Of a DNA stretch of 64,000 nt, positions 21,525 through 30,800 are shown in pieces. Under the pieces are notes generated by a model. It did not search any database, was not told the DNA's origin, and saw only the letters and a list, made by a program, of their open reading frames with translations. Each line of letters opens with the position of its first letter. The first letter of the stretch is position 1. The DNA lies in contig JAWQUS010000003.1 in NCBI GenBank assembly GCA_036365455.1, forward strand, positions 2,872,001 through 2,936,000, read 5' to 3'. A program made the position numbers and the translations under genes. This DNA comes from Macrosoma leucophasiata. Taxonomy: Eukaryota; Arthropoda; Insecta; Lepidoptera; Hedylidae.

Positions 21525-21812
21525 TTACTGGTGGTAGAGCTCCAGTGACGGAGCTCGCGGGCGTAGGCACCACCGCATTACCTAATATACTTGCCGCTAA
21601 ATGGTAGTGTTCAGCACTATCGTGTTCCGGTCAGGTGGTAATGTACGGCCCTGTAATTTCCGGCACAGAGGCATAACACCTTAGGCCTCAGGAGTGGCAA
21701 CGCATCTGCATTTTGACCTTGGTCTTTGTGTGGGTGTCTATAGGCTGCAGTCATCACTTAACATCAATGTGAACTGCATGCTTGTTTGCCACTTCCATAA
21801 CATAAAAAAAAA
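21525..21812 (+). repeat. Rep-C, reference-quality full copy
   Basis: Starts TTTACTGGTGGTAGAGCTCC, contains the inverted words GAGCTCC/GGAGCTC and ACCACCGCATTACCTAATAT, CTGTAATTTCCGGCACAGAG, GTAATG blocks, TAGGCTGCAGTCATCACTTA, and ends TTGCCACTTCCATAACATAA then A-run. No clear tRNA or 5S head. The constant 5' end across copies argues for a defined short unit. Confidence 0.9.
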
Positions 21813-21861
21813 ATATATATATATATGGTGAATGTTAGTAGGCTCGTTCCTTGAAATTCTA

Positions 21862-22142
21862 TTTTTTTAAATGTAATGGAAGTGACAAGCAATCATGCAG
21901 TTCACATTGATGTTAAGTGATGACTGCAGCCTATAGACATCAACACAAAGACCAAGGTCAAAATGCAGATGCGTTACCACCTCTGATTCCTATGGTGTTA
22001 TGCCTCTGTGCCGGAAATTACAGGGCCACCTGACCGGAACACGATAGTGCTGAACACTACCATTTAGCGGCAAGTATATTAGGTAATGCGGTGGTGCCTA
22101 CGCCCGCGAGCTCCGTCATTGAAGCTCTCTCACCAGTAAAAA
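21862..22142 (-). repeat. Rep-C copy with a 14-bp deletion
   Basis: TAATGGAAGTGACAAGCAAT to TCTCACCAGTAAAAAG. The GTACATTACC segment after CAGGGCC is missing. It lies tail-to-tail with the previous copy. Confidence 0.85.
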
Positions 22143-22255
22143 GTTGTTTGCCACCTTAGTGACATATAAAAAGTATTGTGTGAAGTTAAACCCTGACTTA
22201 CGCGAACTTGACTCACACTGCTACGCAAGATCCCACCTATCTCGTAAGTCTAGGA

Positions 22256-22357
22256 CAGAGGTTCCATGGACCCCCAATTTTTTTTTCGCTGACGCAGACC
22301 CCTTTCAGGTTGTCATGGACCCCCAGGGGTCGATATAGACCACTTTGTGAATCACTG
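22256..22357. mobile_element. hAT MITE, 102 bp
   Basis: Starts CAGAGGTTCCATGGACCCCC and ends TTTGTGAATCACTG, so imperfect inverted ends CAG(A/T)G(G/A)TTC. Flanking octamers GTCTAGGA and GCCTAGGA (22248-22255, 22358-22365) differ at one base. It resembles the 'CAGTGGTTCTCAACC' class of hAT derivatives. Confidence 0.75.
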
Positions 22358-22373
22358 GCCTAGGATATAACTG

Positions 22374-22716
22374 TATTGTATGGCCCCGTAATAAGTATCA
22401 CAGAGACATGACTACTAAGGTCTCAGGGGTGGCAACGCATCTGCATTTTGACGTTTGGTTTGTGTAGATGTCTATAGGCTGCAGTCGTCACTTAACATAA
22501 ATGTGAGCTTTTTTTACGTCTGAAGGTTGACAGACAAGCAAACGGGCCACCTGATGAAAAGTGGTCACCGTCGCCTATGACCATTTGCAACAGCAGAGGA
22601 GTTGCCAACGCGCTGCCAGCCCTGAAGAACTCTTTTGACGCCATTTTTGAAGAACCCTATAGGGAACCCACCTAGGGAACTGCATGCTTGTTTGTTGCGA
22701 CCTTCGTTACATGAAA
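22374..22716 (+). repeat. Rep-C variant split by LINE-J
   Basis: 22374-22510 (TGTATGGCCCCGTAATAAGT, AAGGTCTCAGGGGTGGCAAC) and 22678-22716 (GAACTGCATGCTTGTTTGTT). The 'GTAATAAGTATCACAGAGAC' wording marks a second Rep-C subfamily. Confidence 0.75.
22511..22677 (-). mobile_element. LINE-J 3' fragment nested in a Rep-C copy
   Basis: Starts at a T-run, then CGTCTGAAGGTTGACAGACA, and runs into the ORF end (TTTTGACGCCATTTTTGAAG). Rep-C sequence stops at 22510 (AATGTGA) and resumes at 22678 (GAACTGCATGC), so LINE-J landed inside an existing Rep-C. Confidence 0.8.
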
Positions 22717-22718
22717 AT

Positions 22719-23038
22719 ACGTAACTTCACGCCTGTAATCCCCGAAGGGGTAGGCAGAGGTAAATGCATGCATTCATGCATACATGCATACATGCATACA
22801 CCCACGATTCGCCGGTTACGTTTTTTTTGGCCCATGTAACAGGTGGTGAGCCTGTTGACATCTCCGGGCACATTACCAAACTTCGAGGTACTGGGAAATT
22901 TCCAGAAAATGGAAAAATCCCAATAGAACCAGAGATAAATACTTAACACCATTATCTCTGATAACCCACTACCCGGGAATCGAACCCAGGACCTCAGCGT
23001 AGTAGTAGTGGCCTGCTACCACTAGGCTACCGAGGCAG
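22719..23038 (-). mobile_element. SINE-B, full length
   Basis: 10-bp target repeats ACATGAAAAT (22709-22718, 23039-23048). Contains an expanded (CATGCATA)n run near its 3' end and TTTTTTTGG in place of TTTTGG. Confidence 0.88.
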
Positions 23039-23262
23039 ACATGAAAATAAATTGTAATTAAATGACAACTGGTGGAATTTTAACTTCAGTCACTGTATTT
23101 TAACCATGAAATCCTTTATTCCGTAATACCAGTACATACATACAGTGTAAAGACATGGCGTCCATTAGTAACTACACAACGACGCCTTGTTTTTCCCTTT
23201 GCCACTCGCGCGAACATCCTTTTGTATAATCAAAGAAGCCAACGGCTGGCGCTGTCAAAATG

Positions 23263-23556
23263 TTTTACTGGTGGTAGAGCTCCAGTGACGGAGCTCGCGG
23301 GCGTAGGCACCACCGCATTACCTAATATACTTGCCGCTAAATGGTAGTGTTCAGCACTATCGTGTTCCGGTCAGGTGGTCATGTACGGCCCTGTAATTTC
23401 CGGCACAGAGGCATAACACCTTAGGCCTCAGGAGTGGCAACGCATCTGCATTTTGACCTTGGTCTTTGTGTGGGTGTCTATAGGCTGCAGTCATCACTTA
23501 ACATCAATGTGAACTGCATGCTTGTTTGCCACTTCAATAACATAAAAAAAAAAAAT
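23263..23556 (+). repeat. Rep-C, full copy
   Basis: TTTTACTGGTGGTAGAGCTC to CACTTCAATAACATAAAAAA. AAATGT directly precedes and follows (short candidate target repeat). Almost identical to the 21.5-kb copy. Confidence 0.88.
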
Positions 23557-23689
23557 GTATGGTTGAACAACAGATAGCGTTCCCCTTTCACACGGGTATT
23601 CAGTTTCTTAAGATCGTAAAGGAGAGCAATGCCACAGCCCCATGCGTCATACTCGTGAACGGGTCCTGATAAAACAAAAAAAAGAACGC

Positions 23690-23882
23690 TTGCACTCACA
23701 GCCACACAGTATGTATAAACCTGTGTCGTGGGTGTTGTTGTACACAAGCAACACATACACAAACACCCAGACCCGAAACAAATATCTGTAGGCCATAAAT
23801 ATTTGTCCCGGTGCGGGGATCGAACCCGCGACCCTTCGAATCAAATGGTAATCTCATACCGCTGGACTAACCGGGTCGTCGT
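23690..23882 (-). mobile_element. SINE-A copy
   Basis: Complete; plus view begins CTTGCACTCACAGCCACACA and ends CGCTGGACTAACCGGGTCGT. A small deletion in GCCATA(CA)AATATTTG. Confidence 0.83.
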
Positions 23883-24092
23883 CTGATGGTGGGGACTGCT
23901 CTGTTATGGTCGGCCGGTGTTACATCAGGGGGGCACTCTCCTAGTTTTTCAGTTTCTTTAGTAGCGGAGTTCTTCACAGTAGTCACTCTTCTCAGCATTT
24001 GGAACGCTACTTAGTGAATAACTTAGATTTTGATTTTGACGAATAAATTTTCTTTTTCTTCCTTTCTGTAATGGTTATTCACTGTATGTTTT

Positions 24093-24298
24093 CACTGGTG
24101 GTAGAGCTCCAGTGACGGAGCTCGCAGGCATAGGTACCACCGCATTACCTAATATACTTGCCGCTAAATGTTAGTGTTCAGCACTATCGTGTTCCGGTCA
24201 GGTGGTAATGTGCGGCCCTGTAATTTCTGGCACAGAGGCATAACACCTTAGGCCTCAGGAATGGTAACGCATCTTCATTCCATAACATAAAAAAAAAA
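24093..24298 (+). repeat. Rep-C with internal 3' deletion
   Basis: Joins AACGCATCTTCATT directly to CCATAACATAAAAAAA, losing about 85 bp of the 3' third. Confidence 0.84.
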
Positions 24299-24884
24299 CA
24301 TTAAAACCATATGGAGAGTAAGTATATTTGTTGGAAAAAGAAAACGTACAATTTTACCTTTTATCTTCTTTAATTTTTCTGTATTAATCAATATATGAAA
24401 CTTAACCTGATTGTTTGACCACTAACCGCATTTTCAACCGCGAAACCAGTGGACGTGAAATGTGAAAAAAAAACACAGAACACTTCTTTATCCATAGATT
24501 AGGTACAAAAAACCTTCGAGAAGCCTCTGTTATCTAAACAATTTTTACATAGAATGTACAGAATTTTTTTTGCGCGAGTTCGACTCGCTCTTAGCCACTT
24601 TTTTGCTTATCTCGCAACTTACATGAGCGCCCTAAACATTTCACGCAAATGACTCTCTCCGGTACTTTATTGTCCGTTTGCGTTCATAATAAATAGTTTT
24701 GTTGTATTCAAATACAAAAGGGTAACTTTGGGAGTAAGTTATGTCCTATGTTGGTTTTATGTCTTTATACAAGAGAAGTGAATATAAATATTTATTTGCC
24801 ACTAAAAGATAACAGGTAGATGCTTTAACTTTAAAACATAAATTAAATAAGAATAAATTAAAATTAGAATACAAATGGAAAAAA
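24299..24884. other. No recognised feature
   Basis: AT-rich; TTTGCGCGAGTTCGACTCGC near 24570 contains a short palindrome but no tRNA-like structure. Confidence 0.45.
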
Positions 24885-25072
24885 CTGGTTGCCTGTAAAG
24901 TCGGTTTTACGGGCGAAGATTTTACGTGACAACGTCTTTTTCTCGGTAGAAAGGCATTCGCCGGTCCGGCAGGCCTCTCTCGTTCGGTGACTCATCGTTA
25001 CGTTACCGGGCGTTACACTTTTTCATGAGTGACTCCGAGCCGCAACCTAATTTAAGACGTTGTCACGTCAAA
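24885..25072. repeat. TIR-like repeat, ends ACGTGACAACGTCTT
   Basis: ACGTGACAACGTCTTT at 24924-24939 and its inverse AAGACGTTGTCACGT at 25052-25066 bracket a GC-rich core (CATTCGCCGGTCCGGCAGGC). Left of the first terminus, GGTTGCCTGTAAAGTCGG appears to belong to the same repeat. Confidence 0.55.
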
Positions 25073-25174
25073 AAAAACAAAACAAAGTTTTTAACATAAG
25101 TATATACAACATGTAACGGGAATAACGCACACTATCTAACACCCCGATTAGAAAATCGAGTTATAATCATAATA

Positions 25175-25531
25175 AAATAATGGCAACCCATTATACGTCC
25201 CACTGCTGGGCACGAGTCTCTCCCCTGTTTGGGGGAGGCCTGGAGCTTACTCCACCACGCTGCTCCAATGCGGATTGGTGGAGGTGGGTGGGTTAGTGGC
25301 CAACCCACTGTCGGATGTTTTCAAACCGCCCATAAGGCCTCCGACAAGGTTTAACGACTGCTATCCATCGATAGCAACCGAGACCGACGGCTTAACGTGC
25401 CCTCCGAAGCACGGAAACGCGCATTTAATTTGCCACTAGCGGTCACCCATCACACTACCCGACCGCGCCCGTAGTGCTTAACCGAGCAGATCGCTTCCGA
25501 TCTACACCAGCCGCTGGGCCATGCGCGCTTC
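25175..25531 (-). mobile_element. SINE-E, full-length 5S-rRNA-derived SINE
   Basis: 12-bp repeats ATAATCATAATA (25163-25174, 25532-25543). The minus-strand head contains GGTTAAGCACTACGGGCGCG and GTGATGGGTGACCGCTAGTG. These match the 5S rRNA internal control region (TTAAGCA...CGGGCGCGGTT...GATGGG(G/T)GACCGC), i.e. a SINE3-type pol III head. The 3' end has GTGCCCAGCAGTGGGACGTA and GGTTGCCATTATT, similar to an RTE-2 tail. Not a 5S gene: only the control region is 5S-like and the rest is unrelated. Confidence 0.85.
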
Positions 25532-26087
25532 ATAATCATAATACATGAACTGAAATTACATGTTTATGTATTTAACATTTTTATGTTAGAAATAAAAGGT
25601 CCTCAATTTGTACGAACATTATGCACACTCTATGCATTCTTACCCTACCCCTACCCACGGCCGCACATAAAAACACGAACCTCCTCACACACCCACACTG
25701 TTGCAATGTGATGTTGCATAACCTGCATACCTTTTTTAACACTCGCTAGTAATAAGATTTATTGCCACTATTTTATTTCTTAAGTCATTATTAATAATAA
25801 AAAAGCACGTCTTCGAGTTCTAATAAACTTGTTGAGACTAGCATTTTATTTGAATAGACGTCAGTCTCATTTTCTTTTGTATTGACTTTTCACCAGATGA
25901 CCATTATTTCCTTGATAGTAATAAATTTTGGAACAAAATATTACCTGTATGTCGCTAATAACCTAGGTTGTCTGGAAGAAATTGCTTTAAGCAATAAGAC
26001 CGCCTATTGTGCATATCCATACTATTTTCTTTGTTGATTGTTACTATTGGTGTACAATAAAGAGTACTACTACTACAACTACTATAT

Positions 26088-26557
26088 GTATCTTCACGCC
26101 AGGTCCCTAACGGGGTAGGCAGAGAGTGTAGAGCGCCAGACATCCCGGTTCTGACAAATCTCTCGTGCCTCGTCTACCTTCATCATTCTCTTCATACATG
26201 CACGCCGATTCCTAAGACTTTTGACCCCACCATCAGACAGAACTCGATCTATTTGGTCATGGTAGGTCAGCCTTGGTCTTCCTGGGCCTCTCAACAATCC
26301 ACATTCGCATTGTATATCTGTTTAGTCATTCGCTCATTCGACATTCTTAATATATGCCCGAACCATCGGAGCATGCCTTTTTTCATTTTTACACCGATAC
26401 TATCATTCACACAAAGTCTCTTTCTTACATCTTCATTACGAACGCGATCGGTGAGTGACACATCGCAGATCTTGCGCAAAGATCTCATCTCGACCGCGTT
26501 CAACTTACTTTCATGCTCTTTCCTGCATGCCCAGCTCTCGCTTCCATTAATACTACT
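26088..26557 (-). pseudogene. RTE-1 3' fragment, 5'-truncated
   Basis: About 470 bp of ORF2 C-terminus, read on the minus strand from ESWACRKEHESKLNAVEMRS to SAYPVRDLA. The frame is broken near the GCRGPGRPRL region, where CC is missing. TACTACTACTAC occurs on both sides (about 26063-26074 and 26559-26570), a plausible target duplication in a trinucleotide tract. Confidence 0.82.
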
Positions 26558-26930
26558 ACTACCTGTATCAAAAATGCCTGAAATCGATTCTCTTATCGAT
26601 TCTGAACAAATTAGCTTCGGATTGTACATTTAATCCTGTTACACGTTGTAAATAAAAAAAACCTATTCAAACAAACCACCCCTGGACATTCCCGGAGCAA
26701 AGGAGCCCAAAATACTGGCAGCGTTGCCCGTTTGGATTGCAATGGCCAGCCTCTGCACCAAGAAATTCCCTGAGCGGTAGTCATAGCAGAAGTGATAGAA
26801 ATTTTACTTTATACTGTAGATAGAACTTTAGAAATTAAAAAAAAAACCGAACGGCATATAATTATTTCCGTTTTTTCTTTGATTTCACGAATGATAATAT
26901 TGTACATATATATGTGTATATATATATTTA

Positions 26931-27206
26931 TGTAATGGGAGTGGCAAACAAGCATGCAGTTCACATTGATGTTAAGTGATGACTGCAGCCTATAGATACC
27001 CACACAATGACCAGAGGTCAAAATGCAGATGCGCTACCACTCCTGAGGCATAAGGTGTTATGCCTCTGTGCCGGAAATTACAGGGCCGTACATTACCACC
27101 TGACCGGAACACGATAGTGCTGAACACTACCATTTAGCGGTAAGTATAATAGGTAATGCGGTGCTACACCCGCGAGCTCCGTCACTGGAGCTCTACCACC
27201 AGTAAA
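26931..27206 (-). repeat. Rep-C copy
   Basis: TTTATGTAATGGGAGTGGCA to GAGCTCTACCACCAGTAAAA; lacks GTGCCTACG near its 5' end. Confidence 0.86.
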
Positions 27207-27221
27207 ATCTATATCTATACA

Positions 27222-27450
27222 CCCGGTTAGTCCAGCAGAAGGTTCCGAATCAAACGGTTAGTCGAATCAAACGGTCAACTCAAACCGAGTTGACCGTTTG
27301 ATTCGAAGGGTCGCGGGTTCGATCTCCGCACCGGGACAAATATTTGTATGGCCTACAAATATTTGTTTCGGGTCTGGGTGTTTGTGTATGTGTTGTATGT
27401 GTACAACGGCACCCACGACACAGGTTTATACCTATTGTGGGGCTGTGAGT
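27222..27450 (+). mobile_element. SINE-A with a hairpin rearrangement in its tRNA-like head
   Basis: The head CCCGGTTAGTCCAGCAG is followed by a rearranged stretch. TCGAATCAAACGGTCAACTC (27262-27281) pairs perfectly with 27287-27306 across AAACC, and a third copy CCGAATCAAACGGTTAG lies at 27245-27261. Normal SINE-A body resumes at GGGTCGCGGGTTCGAT. Confidence 0.8.
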
Positions 27451-27836
27451 GTAAGCGTATTTTATTTATTTATTATTTATTTATATATAAAACAAAGTCC
27501 CCTGCGGCCAGTATTTACATAAAGAATAAAAAAACATGCCGTTTTTCATCCAGCTCGCCCCGAAGTAAACTCGAACCGAAACACTAAGTCGCTTATCGCA
27601 ACCAGTTCCCAAACTTCGCGTCGATTCGTTTAATGCCGAAATTAAATAGCTCCAATTATAGCTCCAAATTTAACTTTGCGTATTAGCTGCTTCGGAAGTT
27701 TTATAATGGATGAAGTTAGGCGAATTCGCGTTGCTTTGTAAAGTGCTCGCTTGACGCACAATTGTGCTAATATTTCTTGTGACTCGATTTGGGTGAAGGC
27801 GCTTTCATAATGTATTGCGAAAGAAGTAAACGAGTA

Positions 27837-27950
27837 TACTGGTGGTAGAGTTCCAGAACAGGGACTCGAGGGCATAGGCACCACTGCGTTACCTAATCTA
27901 TCTACGGCCAAGAGGCAGTGTTCAGTACTCTCGTGTTCTGGTTGGTATCC
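27837..27950 (+). repeat. Rep-C 5' part, old
   Basis: ATACTGGTGGTAGAGTTCCA to TCTCGTGTTCTGGTTGG; many substitutions. Confidence 0.7.
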
Positions 27951-28318
27951 GTTCATTTCACCGACAAACGTTTCAAGAGCCAACGTTTCGCAACGATTTA
28001 GTTTCACATGGTAACTTGTCACAACTACATCACTACATGAATAATTCACTCGGTTAATAGATTATTACAAACCTATTCATTTCATAACTCAACACTTCAT
28101 AAATCTTTGGCCTATTAATTATTTGTCGTTATTTGTTATAACTCCTAATGTTCAATGTTCCTAAATGTATATACTTTTTTATTTCTAATAATGATGTATA
28201 ATTATACCAACGTCCTTGGATGTGGAATCCGTACGTCACCGAATGGCTTCCAGTTGAAAACCAGGCTTCGGCTAGGCACAATGCTAAACTGGCATCCATT
28301 GGGTGCAGCCGTGAGATA

Positions 28319-28395
28319 TGGCCAAATATATATATATACATAATGGAAAAATATATATGTATATATATATATATATATACATATATATTTGGCCA
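28319..28395. repeat. (TA)n palindrome with TGGCCAAATATA ends
   Basis: TGGCCAAATATATATATATA at the left and the inverse at the right (ATATATTTGGCCA) around CATAATGGAAAAATA. Confidence 0.8.
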
Positions 28396-28811
28396 TTTAA
28401 ATAGGTATATACGAGTAATTATACAATGTTTTTAATAGGTAATTAATGTAATTATACACGGTTGGTACCGAGATACGCATTGTAGTTTTTTTTTATGTTT
28501 TTTAGGTATTTATATTTTAACTGACTATGTTTTTTTTTTATTCGTTCTCGTGTACTCATTTTCGTTTTTGTTTATATTTTGTTGTTTTTAATTTTTGATG
28601 GGCATATCTCAGGACTGCTTCAATAAAGTTATTTCATTCATTAATTCATTAATTTCAGTTTTTTTTTATATAGAGAACCGGACCGTGGGCGCCCCTAACT
28701 TTGCCAGGTTAGGTTGAAGGGTGTTCGGTGTTAGGTTTTTTTTTGCTGACAGTACAACCTTTTTTGTATTTTGTAATGATGAAATGTTGTGATGTTATAA
28801 TAATAAATAAA

Positions 28812-28955
28812 TAATAATGGCAACCCATTATAGTCCCACTGCTGGGCACGAGTCTCTCCCCTTTTTAGGTGGAGGCCCGGATCTTACTCCACCACGCTGC
28901 TTCAATGCGGATTGGTGGAGGTGAGTGGATTAGTGGCCAACCCGCTGTGTATTAT
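28812..28955 (-). mobile_element. SINE-E 3' fragment
   Basis: TAATGGCAACCCATTATAGT to TGGATTAGTGGCCAACCCGC; the 5S-like head is absent. Confidence 0.78.
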
Positions 28956-29139
28956 ACATTTACATAATCAAATGTTTCCGAAATAATTAGTATACGAATC
29001 GTTGAGTTGCGAAATTATACATTTGCGGCATTATATGCGGCTATATTTGTGGAATTAATAGGGTACAAAACGTTGGTTTTGAAATGAAGATTTGCGTAAC
29101 GTTTGTTGGTGAAACATAAATGAACCGCTCTGTTTAGAT

Positions 29140-29392
29140 AGTAATGTATGATCCGGTAATAATTATCATGGAGATATAACCACTAAGGTGTCTATAGGCT
29201 GCAGTAAATAACAATTAAAAAAAAAATTGCACTGGATTTACTTTTTTTATGTAGCGTAACTGGCAAATATATAATGACTATCGCTCACATTAATTATTAA
29301 GTGATGACTGCAGCCTTAAGCTATCCGTACACAAACCAGAGGTCAAAATGCTGATGTCTTGCCATCCCTAGTTGATACGTCCCTGTGATAGT
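29140..29392. repeat. Two facing Rep-C variant scraps
   Basis: 29140-29215 plus (ATCCGGTAATAATTATCATG, GTGTCTATAGGCTGCAGT). 29243-29392 minus (TTATGTAGCGTAACTGGCAA, CCAGAGGTCAAAATGCTGAT). Confidence 0.62.
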
Positions 29393-29405
29393 TATTTATT
29401 ATTTA

Positions 29406-29459
29406 ATCTATTCGTTCACAAATTGCTTACGCTTGTAAGCAATTTGTGAACGAATAGAT
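29406..29459. repeat. Perfect 25-bp inverted repeat, 4-nt loop
   Basis: ATCTATTCGTTCACAAATTG (first 20 of 25; arm 29406-29430) pairs fully with 29435-29459 across GCTT. Units 2 and 3 have only the first part of one arm here, so the palindrome arose in unit 1. Confidence 0.9.
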
Positions 29460-29727
29460 GATCGGTTCAAAGATGCATCCCAAATGTGTACACCAGTTGA
29501 TGTAATTAACCGGTCCTAACTAGACTTTGAACATGCCACTAGCTTTCGCCAAATACAAACACCGCTGTTCTTGTTATTCACTCACCACAGGCTTGAGCAG
29601 TTGCATTAGATTATCGAAGCTGTGATTTATTCTAAAGCTTAAATAAATTCTGAAACTGAGCAACCAAGCTCCGCTGATTGTTCACGATTATTCCCAAATT
29701 CAAGATTTTACTGATAGTGACTGTAAT

Positions 29728-30039
29728 AAAACGTAACTTCACGCCTGTAATCCCCGAAGGGGTAGGCAGAGGTAAATGCATGCATTCAAGCATACATGCA
29801 AACACCCACGATTCGCCGGTTACGTTTTGGCCCATGTAACAGGTGGCGAGCCTGTTGACATCTCCGGGCACATTACCAAACTTTGAGGTACTGGGAAATT
29901 TCCAGAAAATGGAAAAATCCCAATAGAACCAGAGATAAAGGCTTTTTCACCATTATCTCTGATAACCCCCTACCTGGGAATCGAACCCAGGACCTCAGCG
30001 TAGTAGTAGTGGCCTGCTACCACTAGGCTACCGAGGCAG
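29728..30039 (-). mobile_element. SINE-B, full length, boundaries fixed by an empty site
   Basis: 312 bp between 11-bp repeats GTGACTGTAAT (29717-29727, 30040-30050). The paralogous unit at 31111-31122 retains the single, uninserted AATGACTGTAAT. In element orientation: head CTGCCTCGGTAGCCTAGTGG (A-box), GGGTTCGATTCCCAGG (B-box), body, then CTCTGCCTACCCCTTCGGGG and GGCGTGAAGTTACGTTTT at the 3' end. Confidence 0.92.
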
Positions 30040-30260
30040 GTGACTGTAATCATTGTGATTTTTGGTGATTTAGACGTATTCACAACATATGATTGCCATT
30101 TTTTAATAATATGAATGAATATTTATTACTCTTTTAAAGTTTTAAGAAGCGGTTCGGAATATTTGCCTTTCGAGTGTTCAAAGACAGTGACGAGTTACAT
30201 AAAGAGCAGTCAAATGTTGGCATGTAACATGTTGTGAGAATGTTTTTTGACGACATTTTT

Positions 30261-30545
30261 TTACTGGTGGTAGAGCTCCAGTGATGGAGCTCGCGTAGGC
30301 ACCACCGCATTACCTAATTTCTTTGCCGCTAAATGGTAGTGTTCAGCACTATCGTGTTCTCGGTCAGATGGTAATGTACAGCCCTGTAATTTCCGGCACA
30401 GAGGTATAACACCTTAGGCTTCAGGAGTGGTAACGCATCTGCATTTTGACCTTAGTCTTCTTGTTAGTGTCTATAGGCTGCAGTCATCACTTAACATCAA
30501 TGTGAACTGCATGCTTGTTTGCCACTTCCATGACCTAAAAAAAAG
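30261..30545 (+). repeat. Rep-C inserted in local unit 1
   Basis: TTACTGGTGGTAGAGCTCCA to CACTTCCATGACCTAAAAAA. The paralogous unit reads straight through (GAGAATGTTTTTGTACCAC at about 31309-31327). Confidence 0.86.
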
Positions 30546-30593
30546 AATTATACCACCATGCTCCTGGCAAAAATGTAATACTAATACTTATTT

Positions 30594-30682
30594 CGGGTCT
30601 GGGTGTTTGTGTATGTGTTGTATGGGTACAATAGCGACCACGACACAGGTTTATACCTGGTGGGGGGGGGAGTGTAAGAGCA
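30594..30682 (+). mobile_element. SINE-A body fragment
   Basis: TTTCGGGTCTGGGTGTTTGT through GACACAGGTTTATACC to GGGGGGGGGAGTGTAAGAG; the tRNA-like head is absent. Confidence 0.78.
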
Positions 30683-30708
30683 TTTAAAAAAAACACTCCA
30701 GTCGACGT

Positions 30709-30786
30709 GTACGAAGAGGGATATCTGGCGCTCTACACTCTCTCCCTATCCCGTTAGGGACCTGGCGTGAGGATACATACATACAT
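30709..30786 (+). mobile_element. Minimal RTE-1 insertion (78 bp of 3' end)
   Basis: Only the last codons (IWRSTLSLYPVRDLA-like), the GTTAGGGA motif and the (ATAC)n tail remain. It is bracketed by a perfect 14-bp direct repeat ACTCCAGTCGACGT (30695-30708 and 30787-30800), which shows it is a complete retrotransposition event, not a decayed longer copy. Confidence 0.9.
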
Positions 30787-30800
30787 ACTCCAGTCGACGT

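Larger units (their letters stand above)
29460..30800 (+). repeat. Local triplication, unit 1 (with four insertions)
   Basis: Unique-looking sequence ACACCAGTTGATGTAATTAA ... AGGAGTGGTAAC-independent flank, carrying SINE-B, Rep-C, a SINE-A piece and an RTE-1 tail. Removing them leaves about 580 bp alignable to unit 2. Confidence 0.85.

Noticed and set aside
22144..22338. 64-codon frame
   Set aside because: It overlaps the end of a Rep-C copy and the 102-bp hAT MITE; the ATG lies in unrelated sequence.
25435..25531. 5S rRNA gene
   Set aside because: Only the internal control region is 5S-like; the 5' and 3' strands do not pair and the rest is SINE body.
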